A stretch of DNA of 9,529 nt from Bdellovibrio sp. ZAP7. Its GTDB lineage: Bacteria; Bacteroidota; Bacteroidia; Flavobacteriales; Flavobacteriaceae. Both the position numbers and the translations under genes were made by a program. Positions within the stretch are counted from its first letter, which is position 1, and each line of letters starts with the position of its first letter. Location: assembly GCA_943324165.2 (NCBI GenBank), contig CALPKO020000029.1:1-9529 (forward strand), in the 5' to 3' direction. Positions 1 through 7,075 of the stretch are shown piece after piece. Under the pieces are notes generated by a model. The model was not told the DNA's origin, searched no databases, and saw nothing but the letters and a program-made list of their open reading frames with translations.

Positions 1-177
1 ATTAGACAATTTGATGAAGATGGCGAATTTGATGAGAATAGTAATATAATTGCAATTTTCCCAGATCATGGCTCTCGTTACATGAGCAAAATATACAGTG
101 ACGAATGGATGGAAGAACAAGGTTTTTTTGATAGTGTAAATGCCGAAGAAGTCCAAAAAATAGAATTTATAAAGTAG
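1..177 (+). CDS. C-terminal end of a PLP-dependent cysteine synthase / cystathionine beta-synthase family protein (5' truncated by window)
   Basis: The reading frame is open from the first base and ends at TAG 175-177, giving the last 58 residues of a protein. The segment [18 protein letters not shown] followed by GF matches the conserved C-terminal part of fold-type II PLP enzymes of the cysteine synthase/CBS family, which normally read 'lPDsG.rYlsk.f.d.Wm...Gf'. Such enzymes join O-acetylserine or serine with sulfide or homocysteine in the cytoplasm. The catalytic lysine and the phosphate-binding loop lie upstream of the window, so the exact substrate cannot be decided (CysK, CysM or CBS type). 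A strong hairpin terminator follows 23 nt after the stop, so this gene ends its own transcription unit. The family call is fairly safe; the enzyme subtype is open. Confidence 0.78.
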   Translation: MRQFDEDGEFDENSNIIAIFPDHGSRYMSKIYSDEWMEEQGFFDSVNAEEVQKIEFIK

Positions 178-200
178 TGTCATTGCAAATAATGTTTTCA

Positions 201-234
201 GAAGCCCAATTTATTGGGCTTTCTTCATTTTTTT
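201..234 (+). terminator. Intrinsic terminator of the cysteine synthase-type gene
   Basis: The 9-bp stem GAAGCCCAA (201-209) pairs with TTGGGCTTT (214-222, one G-T pair at the base) across the tetraloop TTTA. It is followed by a T-rich tract (TTCATTTTTTT to about 234). A GC-rich hairpin plus a T run directly after a stop codon is the classic rho-independent form. Confidence 0.85.
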
Positions 235-293
235 ATAGATTATTATTTGGATTATTTTAACTTCATTTTACCCGAATAACCTTTTTTTAGGTG

Positions 294-301
294 TACTTTT
301 G
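294..301 (+). promoter_or_regulatory. Bacteroidota-type -7 element upstream of the SF2 helicase gene
   Basis: TACTTTTG fits TAnnTTTG exactly and sits 39 nt before the helicase ATG, between the upstream terminator and the gene. No clear TTG-type -33 box is found at the usual 19-21 nt spacing; the nearest T-rich block is TTTTA at 266-270, about 23 nt away. The -7 match is seen directly; promoter activity is inferred. Confidence 0.55.
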
Positions 302-340
302 CAAATCTGAAAAAACCAAAGTTAAGAATCCAAAATTGCA

Positions 341-1879
341 ATGCCACACAAAGAAATAGAAGTAGAAATCGAAGACAAAAAGGAACTTTACGGTTATCAA
401 AAAGGCGATATAGATGCTATTTTTGAACGAATGGACAACACAAATTCCAATTATAGACTTTTGTACCAATTACCTACTGGCGGTGGAAAAACAGTAATTT
501 TTTCTGAAATTGTGCGCCGTTATTTAGCTACACACAACAAAAAAGTCGTTGTCTTAACCCATCGCATCGAATTGTGTAAGCAAACCTCAAAAATGCTGAA
601 AGGTTTTGAAGTAAAAAACAAAATCATCAATAGCAAAATTAAAGAATTACCAGACCAAAATGAATATTCTTGCTTTGTCGCAATGGTCGAAACACTCAAA
701 AATAGATTAAACGACGAATTGCTTCAAATTGATAATGTTGGCTTGGTAATTATTGATGAAGCGCATTATAATTCTTTTAGAAAGTTGTTAGGTTCTTTTA
801 CAAATGCCTTTATTTTAGGTGTGACCGCAACTCCTTTAAGTTCAAATGTAAAGTTACCAATGAACGAAAATTACGATGAGTTGATTGTTGGCGACACCAT
901 TTCATCATTAATAGAAAATGGATTTTTAGCAAAAGCAATTACTTACAGTTACGATGTTGGTTTGACTTCTTTAAAAGTGGGAATCAACGGCGATTACACT
1001 GTTAAATCTTCGGATGATTTATATTCTAATATGGTAATGCAAGAGAAATTATTACATGCCTACGTTGAAAAATCTCTGGGTAAAAAAACACTGATTTTTA
1101 ACAACGGAATTAGCACTTCTCTATACGTTTATGAAACTTTTAGAGAAGCGGGATATGAGATTCGCCATTTAGACAATACCAATACGGCAGAAGATAGAAA
1201 AGAAATTTTGAGGTGGTTCAAGCATACGCCCGATGCCATTTTAACATCAGTTGGAATTTTAACAACAGGTTTTGACGAACCTACAGTTGAAACCATAATA
1301 CTTAATCGCGCTACAAAATCACTGACTTTATATTACCAAATGATTGGTCGCGGTTCTCGAAAATTAGCAAATAAAGACAATTTTAATGTAATTGATCTGG
1401 GCAATAATGCAGCACGATTCGGACTTTGGAGTGATCCCGTAGATTGGCAACATATTTTTAAATCTCCAGAATTTTATTTAGAGAATTTACGAGATGATCA
1501 AGAAATTGAAATGTTTTTTAAATACCAAATGCCGGCGGATTTAAGGGCGAAATTTAGCAAAACAGCAGTCGTAACTTTTGATGTAGAAGAAGAACACAAG
1601 CAAGTAATTAAACTCAATTTGAGGTCTAAAGTCGTGCTCGAGAAAATGATAGACCAACATGCAGCAATGTGTGTTGACAATACAGGCAGTTTAAACGAAG
1701 CCAAAGCTTTAATGAAAGAACTTCATGACGACATTGAATGCAGAATTCGTCGCTATTCAAATTGTTTAAGTCATTGTAGTAAAAATTATAGAGAGTGGCT
1801 AGTCGAAGATTATAAGATAAAACTCACGCTGATGGTCGGTAAAAAATACCGTGAAAAAATAATGAACGAAGAAGATTAG
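341..1879 (+). CDS. SF2 DEAD/DEAH-box helicase with type III restriction-like (ResIII) core
   Basis: A 512-residue cytosolic superfamily 2 ATPase. Visible motifs in order: YQKGDIDAI (19-27, adenine/Q-like region), Walker A PTGGGKT (45-51), THRIEL (73-78, motif Ia), DEAH (139-142), TATP (162-165, motif III), TTGFDEP (308-314, motif V) and QMIGRGSRKL (333-342, motif VI with the arginine finger). Both RecA-like domains are complete, so it should be an active nucleic-acid-dependent ATPase. The core resembles the ResIII/RadD/SSL2-like branch more than RNA DEAD-box proteins. Residues about 370-512 form an extra C-terminal region without a domain I can name; it has a few cysteines (for example SNCLSHCS, 473-480). 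No methyltransferase or specificity gene is adjacent, so a restriction role is not supported, and its substrate is unknown. It starts at ATG after an A-rich leader with no Shine-Dalgarno sequence, and it appears monocistronic. I believe close relatives are common in Flavobacterium. Confidence 0.88.
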   Translation: MPHKEIEVEIEDKKELYGYQKGDIDAIFERMDNTNSNYRLLYQLPTGGGKTVIFSEIVRRYLATHNKKVVVLTHRIELCKQTSKMLKGFEVKNKIINSKIKELPDQNEYSCFVAMVETLKNRLNDELLQIDNVGLVIIDEAHYNSFRKLLGSFTNAFILGVTATPLSSNVKLPMNENYDELIVGDTISSLIENGFLAKAITYSYDVGLTSLKVGINGDYTVKSSDDLYSNMVMQEKLLHAYVEKSLGKKTLIFNNGISTSLYVYETFREAGYEIRHLDNTNTAEDRKEILRWFKHTPDAILTSVGILTTGFDEPTVETIILNRATKSLTLYYQMIGRGSRKLANKDNFNVIDLGNNAARFGLWSDPVDWQHIFKSPEFYLENLRDDQEIEMFFKYQMPADLRAKFSKTAVVTFDVEEEHKQVIKLNLRSKVVLEKMIDQHAAMCVDNTGSLNEAKALMKELHDDIECRIRRYSNCLSHCSKNYREWLVEDYKIKLTLMVGKKYREKIMNEED

Positions 1880-1880
1880 T

Positions 1881-1963
1881 TTTTTTTGAAGCTAATCTCG
1901 CTTTCCGCTAAATCATTGGTCTCGAACACCGAGACCAATGGATATCGCTGCAATCAAGGCTAG
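1881..1963 (+). repeat. Palindromic intergenic repeat, copy A
   Basis: The element starts with TTTTTTTGAAGCTA (1881-1894), identical to the start of copy B (9116-9129), and ends with GGCTAG (1958-1963), as copy B does. The last 21 bases match copy B at 15 of 21 positions. The centre holds a perfect 11-bp hairpin: CATTGGTCTCG (1914-1924) and CGAGACCAATG (1930-1940) with the 5-nt loop AACAC. The outer parts (about 1892-1910 and 1943-1963) are complementary at roughly two thirds of positions, so the whole element can fold into one long imperfect stem. No T run follows the central stem, so it is not a standard terminator. It begins 1 nt after the helicase stop codon. It resembles intergenic repeats I recall from Flavobacterium genomes, but that comparison was not run. 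Confidence 0.62.
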
Positions 1964-1986
1964 AGCAATCGGTTGATAAACAAATT

Positions 1987-1994
1987 TATATTTA
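1987..1994 (+). promoter_or_regulatory. Possible -7 element for the DEAD-box helicase gene
   Basis: TATATTTA matches TAnnTTTG in all but the last base and lies 30 nt before the ATG at 2025. No convincing -33 box is seen at normal spacing. It is the best candidate in the 61 bp between repeat copy A and the gene. Confidence 0.3.
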
Positions 1995-2024
1995 TTAAAA
2001 CTCCAATAAAAAATAAATCAGCAA

Positions 2025-3323
2025 ATGGAATCAGCATTTTCAAAATTGGGCATTCAAGAGCAGTTGCTCAAAGCCATCAAAGAATTAAATATTGAGCAAC
2101 CAACAGAAATTCAAGAAAAAGCAATTCCAATATTACTTGAAAACAAAACTGATTTTATTGGATTGGCAAAAACGGGAACAGGAAAAACAATTGCTTTCGG
2201 TTTGCCTCTTTTGCAATTAATAGATGCAGAGAATTCTAAAATTCAAGCAGTTATTCTTGTTCCGACACGAGAATTAGGAAATCAAATATTTGCTAACTTA
2301 AATGAATTTGCGAAATATTTACCAAAAATAAAAATAGTTTCCACCTGCGGTGGCATTCCAATCAAGCCGCAAATTGAAAGTCTGAAAAACGAAACGCATA
2401 TTGTAGTCGCAACGCCTGGCAGATTGCTAGATTTGATTAATAAAAGTGCTTTAGATCTGAAAGAATGTAAATTTTTAATTCTTGATGAGGCCGACGAAAT
2501 GGCAACCGCATTAAAAGAAAGTCTTGAAGAAATTATTAGCTTTTTACCCAAAAATAGAAAAACTTGGTTGTTTTCTGCTACTTTACCCGGCAATGTAAAG
2601 CAATTGGCACAAAATTACATGTCAAAATCCATTACGCAAGTTAGTGCTGACATGAAAACAGTTGGTAATTTGGGGATTGATCACCAATACTTAGTGCTTG
2701 AACCAATTGAAAAATTAGATGTTTTAATGCACTTTCTCAACATTAAGGAAGGAGAAAGAGGAATTATTTTTTGCAAAACAAAAGCAGCTGTAAACAAATT
2801 AGCTAAAAATTTAGCCATCAATCGGTTTTCTTCTGGAGCAATTCACGGGAGCTTAACTCAACCGATTCGCGACAAAATTATGGAGCAATTTCGTGCTGGG
2901 CACATCAAAATTCTGATTGCGACTGATTTGGCTGCGCGCGGTTTAGATATTCCAGAAACGACTTATGTTGTTAATTATCATTTACCAGAAGTTTTTGAGA
3001 CCTATGTGCACCGAAGCGGTCGAACAGCAAGGGCAGGAGCAAAGGGACTTTCTTTAACAATTTTACAAGAGGATGAAAAAAACGAAATTCAAAATTTCGA
3101 AAAAGCACTCGGCATAAAATTTCATAAAATAGAAAAGCCAAATAATCAAAACATCGAAGACAATAATGCGCTTTTGTGGGCAAAGCAAATTTTTAAAACC
3201 AAACCAAATCATACTTTAGATTTAGAGTTGAAAGATAAATTCAAAACCATATTTCATCACCTAACAAAAGATGAATTAGTCGAAAAACTAATCGCCAATT
3301 ATTTTTTGGTTAATAAAAAATAA
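2025..3323 (+). CDS. DEAD-box ATP-dependent RNA helicase
   Basis: A complete 432-residue DEAD-box protein that uses ATP to unwind short RNA duplexes in the cytoplasm, typically in ribosome assembly, mRNA turnover or cold adaptation. All family motifs are visible: Q motif F5 with PTEIQ (26-30), motif I AKTGTGKT (48-55, K where AQTGTGKT is usual), PTREL (80-84), GG (109-110), TPGR (130-133), DEAD (154-157), SAT (184-186), IIFC (247-250), ATDLAARGLDIP (299-310) and HRSGRTAR (329-336). The tail after the helicase core is short (about 350-432) and ends in a helical segment (DKFKTIFHHLTKDELVEKLI). It lacks the long basic RG-rich tail of RhlE/CshA-type proteins and no clear DbpA RNA-binding domain is seen, so I do not assign a named subfamily. 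The ATG at 2025 places the Q motif at the expected distance from the N-terminus. Confidence 0.93.
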   Translation: MESAFSKLGIQEQLLKAIKELNIEQPTEIQEKAIPILLENKTDFIGLAKTGTGKTIAFGLPLLQLIDAENSKIQAVILVPTRELGNQIFANLNEFAKYLPKIKIVSTCGGIPIKPQIESLKNETHIVVATPGRLLDLINKSALDLKECKFLILDEADEMATALKESLEEIISFLPKNRKTWLFSATLPGNVKQLAQNYMSKSITQVSADMKTVGNLGIDHQYLVLEPIEKLDVLMHFLNIKEGERGIIFCKTKAAVNKLAKNLAINRFSSGAIHGSLTQPIRDKIMEQFRAGHIKILIATDLAARGLDIPETTYVVNYHLPEVFETYVHRSGRTARAGAKGLSLTILQEDEKNEIQNFEKALGIKFHKIEKPNNQNIEDNNALLWAKQIFKTKPNHTLDLELKDKFKTIFHHLTKDELVEKLIANYFLVNKK

Positions 3324-3356
3324 AGCATTTAATAATTCAAATTTAAAAATGCTTTA
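3321..3356 (+). terminator. Inverted repeat starting in the DEAD-box stop codon, possible weak terminator
   Basis: TAAAGCATTT (3321-3330) and AAATGCTTTA (3347-3356) are perfect reverse complements over 10 bp, with a 16-nt AT-rich loop. The left arm begins with the TAA stop codon of the helicase. The stem is AT-rich and no T run follows immediately, so termination would be inefficient. A 3'-end stabilising hairpin is an equally good reading. Confidence 0.4.
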
Positions 3357-3443
3357 GGTACTAGCATTTTAATTTGTGTGTTTTTCAAGCAATTCGTGTA
3401 ATAAAATTTCTGTAATTTTTCACAATCTTAAATTCGATTTTAC

Positions 3444-3451
3444 TATTTTTG
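3444..3451 (+). promoter_or_regulatory. Bacteroidota-type -7 element upstream of the TPR protein gene
   Basis: TATTTTTG is an exact TAnnTTTG match 17 nt before the ATG at 3469, implying a very short leader. A T run at 3416-3420 is the nearest upstream block and no TTG box stands at 19-21 nt. The element lies inside the upstream-extended reading frame, which supports the later ATG as the real start. Confidence 0.5.
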
Positions 3452-3468
3452 AGGTTCAAAACAAGAAA

Positions 3469-4161
3469 ATGAAGTATTTTTTATTGTTATTAATCTTATT
3501 TCCGATTTGTATGCAAGGACAAACCGATTTTGAAAAAGCGGAAACTTTATTTCAGCAACAAAAATTCGTTCTTGCGAAACCTTTATTTGAAAAGTTTTTG
3601 ACTCAAAATCCCAATCATCTCAAAGCGATAGAGTATTTAGGAGATATCAATGGTAGTTTTAAAAACTGGGATAAATCAATATTTTATTACGAAAAACTTA
3701 AGGATTTAAAACCGAATCAAGCCAATTATTTCTACAAATATGGCGGTGCTTTGGGAATGAAAGCAAAAGAAAGCAATAAATTTGTTGCATTGTCTCTAGT
3801 AGGTGATATGAAATCTGCTTTTGAGAAAGCCATTTTACTTAATCCAAAACACATTGAAGCGCGATGGGCGCTGATAGAGTTTTACCTTATACTACCCGGA
3901 ATTGTAGGTGGTAGCGAAAAAAAAGCCAATCATTATGCGGAAGAGCTTTCCAAAATTTCTCCCGTTGATGGTTATCTTGCAAAGGGAAAAATTGCAGAAC
4001 ATTTTAATCGTTACAAAGAAGCTGAGAAACAATACAGTTTTGCATTTAAGATTGGAAAATCAGCAACATCATATCAAAAATTGGTTGATTTATATAACAA
4101 CAAATTGCGTCAACCTGAAAAAGCTATGTTACTTAAAAAAGAATATGAGAAACAAAGTTAA
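3469..4161 (+). CDS. Exported tetratricopeptide-repeat (TPR) protein
   Basis: A 230-residue protein that begins with a clear signal peptide: MK, then a run of Leu/Ile/Phe (YFLLLLILFPICM), then QGQTDFEKAE. Export to the periplasm is expected. A cysteine at position 14 sits at the end of the hydrophobic run, but the context (PICMQG) is not a convincing lipobox. The mature part is a series of TPR-like helix pairs: about 19-50 (AETLFQQQKFVLAKPLFEKF), 53-84 (with YLGDI and SIFYYEKL), 112-140 (AFEKAILLNPKHIEARW) and 166-197. TPRs mediate protein-protein contacts; the partner is unknown. The frame extends upstream to a GTG at 3376, but that adds 31 residues before the signal peptide and overlaps the putative promoter, so ATG 3469 is preferred. 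Its stop is separated from the Mur ligase gene mainly by a 7-bp repeat array. Confidence 0.85.
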   Translation: MKYFLLLLILFPICMQGQTDFEKAETLFQQQKFVLAKPLFEKFLTQNPNHLKAIEYLGDINGSFKNWDKSIFYYEKLKDLKPNQANYFYKYGGALGMKAKESNKFVALSLVGDMKSAFEKAILLNPKHIEARWALIEFYLILPGIVGGSEKKANHYAEELSKISPVDGYLAKGKIAEHFNRYKEAEKQYSFAFKIGKSATSYQKLVDLYNNKLRQPEKAMLLKKEYEKQS

Positions 4162-4178
4162 CTTTTTATTTTCGAGTA

Positions 4179-4186
4179 TAAATTTT
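4179..4186 (+). promoter_or_regulatory. Possible -7 element ahead of the heptamer array and the Mur ligase gene
   Basis: TAAATTTT matches TAnnTTTG except for the last base and lies between the TPR stop codon and the 7-bp array. If active, transcription would start just inside the array, and the leader of the ligase mRNA would be about 100 nt made almost only of heptamers. No good -33 box is seen. Read-through from the TPR gene is the alternative. Confidence 0.25.
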
Positions 4187-4189
4187 TTA

Positions 4190-4294
4190 AAATCTTAAAT
4201 CCCAAATCCCAAATCCCAAATTCCAAATCCCAAATTCCAAATCCCAAATCCCAAATCCCAAATCCTAAATTCTAAACTCTAAACTCTAAACTCT
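4190..4294 (+). repeat. Tandem 7-bp repeat array (AAATCCC type), 15 units, abutting the mpl start codon
   Basis: Fifteen consecutive units stay in exact 7-bp register: AAATCTT (4190), AAATCCC x3 (4197-4217), AAATTCC, AAATCCC, AAATTCC, AAATCCC x3 (4239-4259), AAATCCT, AAATTCT, then AAACTCT x3 (4274-4294). The next bases AAATG hold the start codon of the Mur ligase at 4297. Sequence drifts at both edges while the centre is uniform, as expected of an array that expands and contracts by slippage or recombination. The - strand carries spaced GGG runs. A second array with the same period and strand bias lies at 9359-9428. Confidence 0.95.
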
Positions 4295-4296
4295 AA

Positions 4297-5652
4297 ATGA
4301 GAACACATTTTATAGCCATCGGTGGAAGCGCAATGCACAACCTCGCTTTAGCCCTTCACAATAAAGGTTACAAGGTTACCGGTAGCGACGATGCCATTTT
4401 TGAACCATCAAAATCACGATTAGAAAAAAAAGGAATTTTGCCGCTAGAATTAGGTTGGTTTCCAGAAAAGATAACTAAAGACATTGATGCTATCATACTG
4501 GGCATGCATGCCAAAGCAGACAATCCAGAACTGGTGAAAGCGCAAGACTTAGGACTTAAAATTTATTCTTATCCTGAATTTTTATACGAACAATCTAAAA
4601 GTAAAACCCGTGTTGTAATTGGTGGCTCTCACGGAAAAACAACCATAACATCTATGATTTTGCATGTGATGCACTATCACAATATTGATGTTGATTATAT
4701 GGTTGGCGCACAATTAGAAGGTTTTGATACCATGGTCCATTTGACTGAAGAGAATGATTTTATGGTACTCGAAGGCGATGAATACCTTTCCTCTCCAATT
4801 GACAGAAGGCCTAAATTTCATTTGTACCAACCTAATATTGCCTTAATTTCTGGAATTGCTTGGGACCATATCAATGTTTTTCCTACTTACGAAAATTATG
4901 TAGAACAGTTTGAAATCTTTATCAAAAAAATTACAAATGGTGGAATTTTAGTGTACAACGAAGATGATGCTGAAGTAAAACGTGTTGCGGAATCTGCAAC
5001 AAATCCAATCAGAAAGCTTCCTTATTCCACTCCAAATTACAAAGTTGAAAATGGAATTACACTTCTTGAAACGCCAGAAGGAGATATGCCCATTGAAGTT
5101 TTTGGAGCTCATAATTTAAATAACTTAGCTGGTGCAAAATGGATTTGTCAAAACATGGGCGTTGACGAAGCTGAATTTTATGAAGCAATTGCTAGTTTTA
5201 AAGGCGCATCCAAACGTCTAGAAAAAATTGCTGAATCAAAAAATAAAGTGGCCTACAAAGATTTTGCACATTCGCCAAGTAAAGTTACAGCAACCACAAA
5301 AGCGGTCAAAGAGCAATTTCCAAATCGAAAATTAGTGGCTTGCTTAGAATTGCACACTTACAGCAGTTTAAATGCTGAATTTCTTCAGGAATATGAGGGA
5401 GCGTTAGAATTTGCTGATGTTGCCGTTGTTTTTTATTCGCCCGATGCGGTAAAAATAAAACAGCTTGAAGAGGTTACCTACGAACAAATTGCATCAGCTT
5501 TTAATAGAAATGATCTGATTATTTACACCAATCCAAATGATTTTAAAGAGTATTTATTCGCATTAGATTTAGAAAATAGTGCTTTACTTTTAATGAGTTC
5601 AGGAAATTATGGTGGATTAAATTTTGATGATGTCAAGGCATTAATAAACTAA
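4297..5652 (+). CDS. mpl: Mur ligase family protein, probable UDP-N-acetylmuramate:L-Ala-gamma-D-Glu-meso-DAP ligase (murein peptide ligase)
   Basis: A 451-residue cytosolic Mur ligase, close to the 457 residues of E. coli Mpl, which reattaches recycled murein tripeptide to UDP-MurNAc using ATP. Visible features: N-terminal UDP-binding Rossmann region with GGSAMHNLA (9-17) and GSDD (29-32); ATP loop GSHGKTT (110-116); EGDEY (159-163); AWDHINVF (188-195); GAHNLNNLAGA (270-280) near the start of the C-terminal domain; DFAHSPSKV (322-330, where MurC has a DYGHHP-like segment); SSGNYGG (434-440). All three Mur domains are present. MurC (L-Ala addition) is the main alternative. The gene lies outside any dcw cluster, with radC and a HAD gene as neighbours, and the N-terminus matches the GGxxMxxLA form seen in Mpl, which favours Mpl. 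The leader is unusual: the 7-bp array ends 2 nt before the ATG. radC starts 21 nt after its stop. Confidence 0.85.
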   Translation: MRTHFIAIGGSAMHNLALALHNKGYKVTGSDDAIFEPSKSRLEKKGILPLELGWFPEKITKDIDAIILGMHAKADNPELVKAQDLGLKIYSYPEFLYEQSKSKTRVVIGGSHGKTTITSMILHVMHYHNIDVDYMVGAQLEGFDTMVHLTEENDFMVLEGDEYLSSPIDRRPKFHLYQPNIALISGIAWDHINVFPTYENYVEQFEIFIKKITNGGILVYNEDDAEVKRVAESATNPIRKLPYSTPNYKVENGITLLETPEGDMPIEVFGAHNLNNLAGAKWICQNMGVDEAEFYEAIASFKGASKRLEKIAESKNKVAYKDFAHSPSKVTATTKAVKEQFPNRKLVACLELHTYSSLNAEFLQEYEGALEFADVAVVFYSPDAVKIKQLEEVTYEQIASAFNRNDLIIYTNPNDFKEYLFALDLENSALLLMSSGNYGGLNFDDVKALIN

Positions 5653-5673
5653 GTTTACAAAATTTTGTTTCTT

Positions 5674-6366
5674 ATGGACAACAATTCAATTTCAATTAAA
5701 AATTGGTCAGAAGACGATCGACCTCGAGAAAAACTAATGCTGAAAGGCAAAAGTGTTTTGAGCGATGCTGAATTGATTGCTATTTTAATTGGATCTGGAA
5801 GTAAAAACGAATCTGCTGTCGAATTAAGTAAAAAGATTTTAGCAAGTGTTGGAAACAATCTCAACGAACTAGGAAAGTTAAACCTAAGTCAACTTTGTAA
5901 TTTCAAAGGCATTGGAGAAGCAAAGGCAGTGACTATAATAGCTGCAATGGAATTGGCAAGAAGACGTCGTTCAGAAGAAGTTATAGAACTAACTAAAATT
6001 ACTTCAAGCAAAATTATTTTTGAAATCATGCAGCCAATTATTGGTGAACTTCCTCACGAAGAATTTTGGGTTTTGTACTTAAATAATGCTAACAAAGTGA
6101 TTGCAAAAAATCAATTGAGCAAAGGTGGAATGACAGGAACTGTAGTGGATGTAAGAATTATTTTTAAAAGTGCTTTAGAAAGTGGAGCAGTGGGAATCCT
6201 ACTTTGTCACAATCATCCATCAGGAAACTTGAAACCAAGCGAAGCTGATATCGAAATCACAAAAAAAGTTAAGACTGCTGGGAAAAGTTTAGACATTAAC
6301 GTTTTAGACCATCTGATAATTACTCAAAATGGCTATTATAGTTTTGCAGACGAAGGCATTTTATAA
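5674..6366 (+). CDS. radC: RadC family protein (JPF/JAMM metal-binding domain with N-terminal HhH)
   Basis: A 230-residue RadC/UPF0758 protein of normal length. The N-terminal part carries the usual 'WSEDDRPREKLMLKG' opening, the SDAELIAILIGSG segment (30-42) and a helix-hairpin-helix FKGIGEAKAVTI (77-88). The C-terminal JAMM-like zinc site is complete: H179, H181 in HNHPSGN, then S189 and D192 in the H-x-H-x7-S-x2-D spacing, with E129/E130 as candidate glutamates. The name comes from a radiation-sensitive E. coli mutant later traced to another gene, and the real function of RadC is unsettled. The ATG at 5674 was chosen because a TTG three codons earlier adds nothing conserved. It is probably cotranscribed with mpl (21 nt upstream) and the HAD gene (15 nt downstream). 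No promoter is seen in these gaps. Confidence 0.95.
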   Translation: MDNNSISIKNWSEDDRPREKLMLKGKSVLSDAELIAILIGSGSKNESAVELSKKILASVGNNLNELGKLNLSQLCNFKGIGEAKAVTIIAAMELARRRRSEEVIELTKITSSKIIFEIMQPIIGELPHEEFWVLYLNNANKVIAKNQLSKGGMTGTVVDVRIIFKSALESGAVGILLCHNHPSGNLKPSEADIEITKKVKTAGKSLDINVLDHLIITQNGYYSFADEGIL

Positions 6367-6381
6367 AAAAATATCTAAAAA

Positions 6382-7074
6382 ATGATTTTAAGTAATACTA
6401 TTCAACATGTATTTTTCGATTTAGACCACACACTTTGGGATTTTGACAAAAATTCTCACTTGGCTTTTGAACAGATTTTCAACAATGATTTTCCGGAAAT
6501 TAAAATCGAGGATTTTATAACAGCATATATTCCGATTAATCAAGCTTGTTGGAAATTGTATCAAAAGGATCAAATTACCCACAACGAATTGCGGTACAAA
6601 AGACTAAAAGATAGTTTTGACGCTATTAATTATGCTATTTCAGATGATGAAATTGAACAAATCGCCGTTGATTATTTGACTTATTTGCCCGAAAACAATC
6701 ACCTTTTCGATGGAGCGATTGCGATTTTGGATTATCTTCAACCTAAATACAATTTGCATATTATTACAAATGGATTTGCTGAAGTACAAGAAAAAAAGTT
6801 GACGAATGCTAAAATTGGTCATTATTTTAAGACCATTACTAATTCGGAAAAAGCGGGTGTAAAAAAACCAAATCCAATCATTTTTGATTATGCAATTACT
6901 GCTGCAAATGCAAAAAAAGAAAATGCCATTATGATTGGCGATTGTATTGATGCCGACGTTTTAGGAGCAATTAACTTCGGAATGGATGCCATTTTTTTCA
7001 GCGTTAATCCTAGTGAAACTCCAGCAAACATAAAACAAATTAACCACTTATCTGATTTGAAAAATTATCTATAA
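6382..7074 (+). CDS. HAD-superfamily hydrolase, YjjG-like pyrimidine nucleotidase family
   Basis: A 230-residue HAD phosphatase with a helical cap. Motif I FFDLDHTLWD (11-20) gives nucleophile D13 and acid/base D15. Motif II is ITNG (128-131, T129). Motif III lysine lies in AGVKKPNP (158-165). Motif IV is GDCIDADVLGA (186-196) with D187 and D192. The DLDHTLWDF opening, the cap beginning right after motif I and the 'ITNGFAEVQEKKL' segment are typical of the YjjG group, which dephosphorylates nucleoside 5'-monophosphates and protects against non-canonical pyrimidine nucleotides. Substrate range cannot be fixed from sequence. The stop codon is followed after 1 nt by the start of the next gene, so translation is likely coupled. 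Confidence 0.88.
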   Translation: MILSNTIQHVFFDLDHTLWDFDKNSHLAFEQIFNNDFPEIKIEDFITAYIPINQACWKLYQKDQITHNELRYKRLKDSFDAINYAISDDEIEQIAVDYLTYLPENNHLFDGAIAILDYLQPKYNLHIITNGFAEVQEKKLTNAKIGHYFKTITNSEKAGVKKPNPIIFDYAITAANAKKENAIMIGDCIDADVLGAINFGMDAIFFSVNPSETPANIKQINHLSDLKNYL

Positions 7075-7075
7075 A

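Noticed and set aside
341..1879. SF2 helicase as the R subunit of a restriction or defence system
   Set aside because: There is no visible nuclease motif, and no methyltransferase, specificity or other defence gene is beside it. Its neighbours are housekeeping genes.
1914..1940. Central hairpin of repeat A as a rho-independent terminator of the helicase gene
   Set aside because: The stem is strong but is followed by mixed sequence (GATATCGCTG), not a T run. It is better explained as part of the repeat element.
3376..3468. GTG-started N-terminal extension of the TPR protein
   Set aside because: It puts 31 residues before an obvious signal peptide and overlaps an exact TAnnTTTG element; ATG 3469 is the better start.
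3908..4198. 96-codon + strand frame inside the TPR gene
   Set aside because: It overlaps most of the C-terminal half of the TPR protein in another frame, is Lys/Asn-rich as expected from AT-rich DNA, and has no domain.
4190..4294. Heptamer array as a CRISPR array
   Set aside because: Units are 7 bp and directly adjacent, with no spacers, and there are no cas genes in the window.
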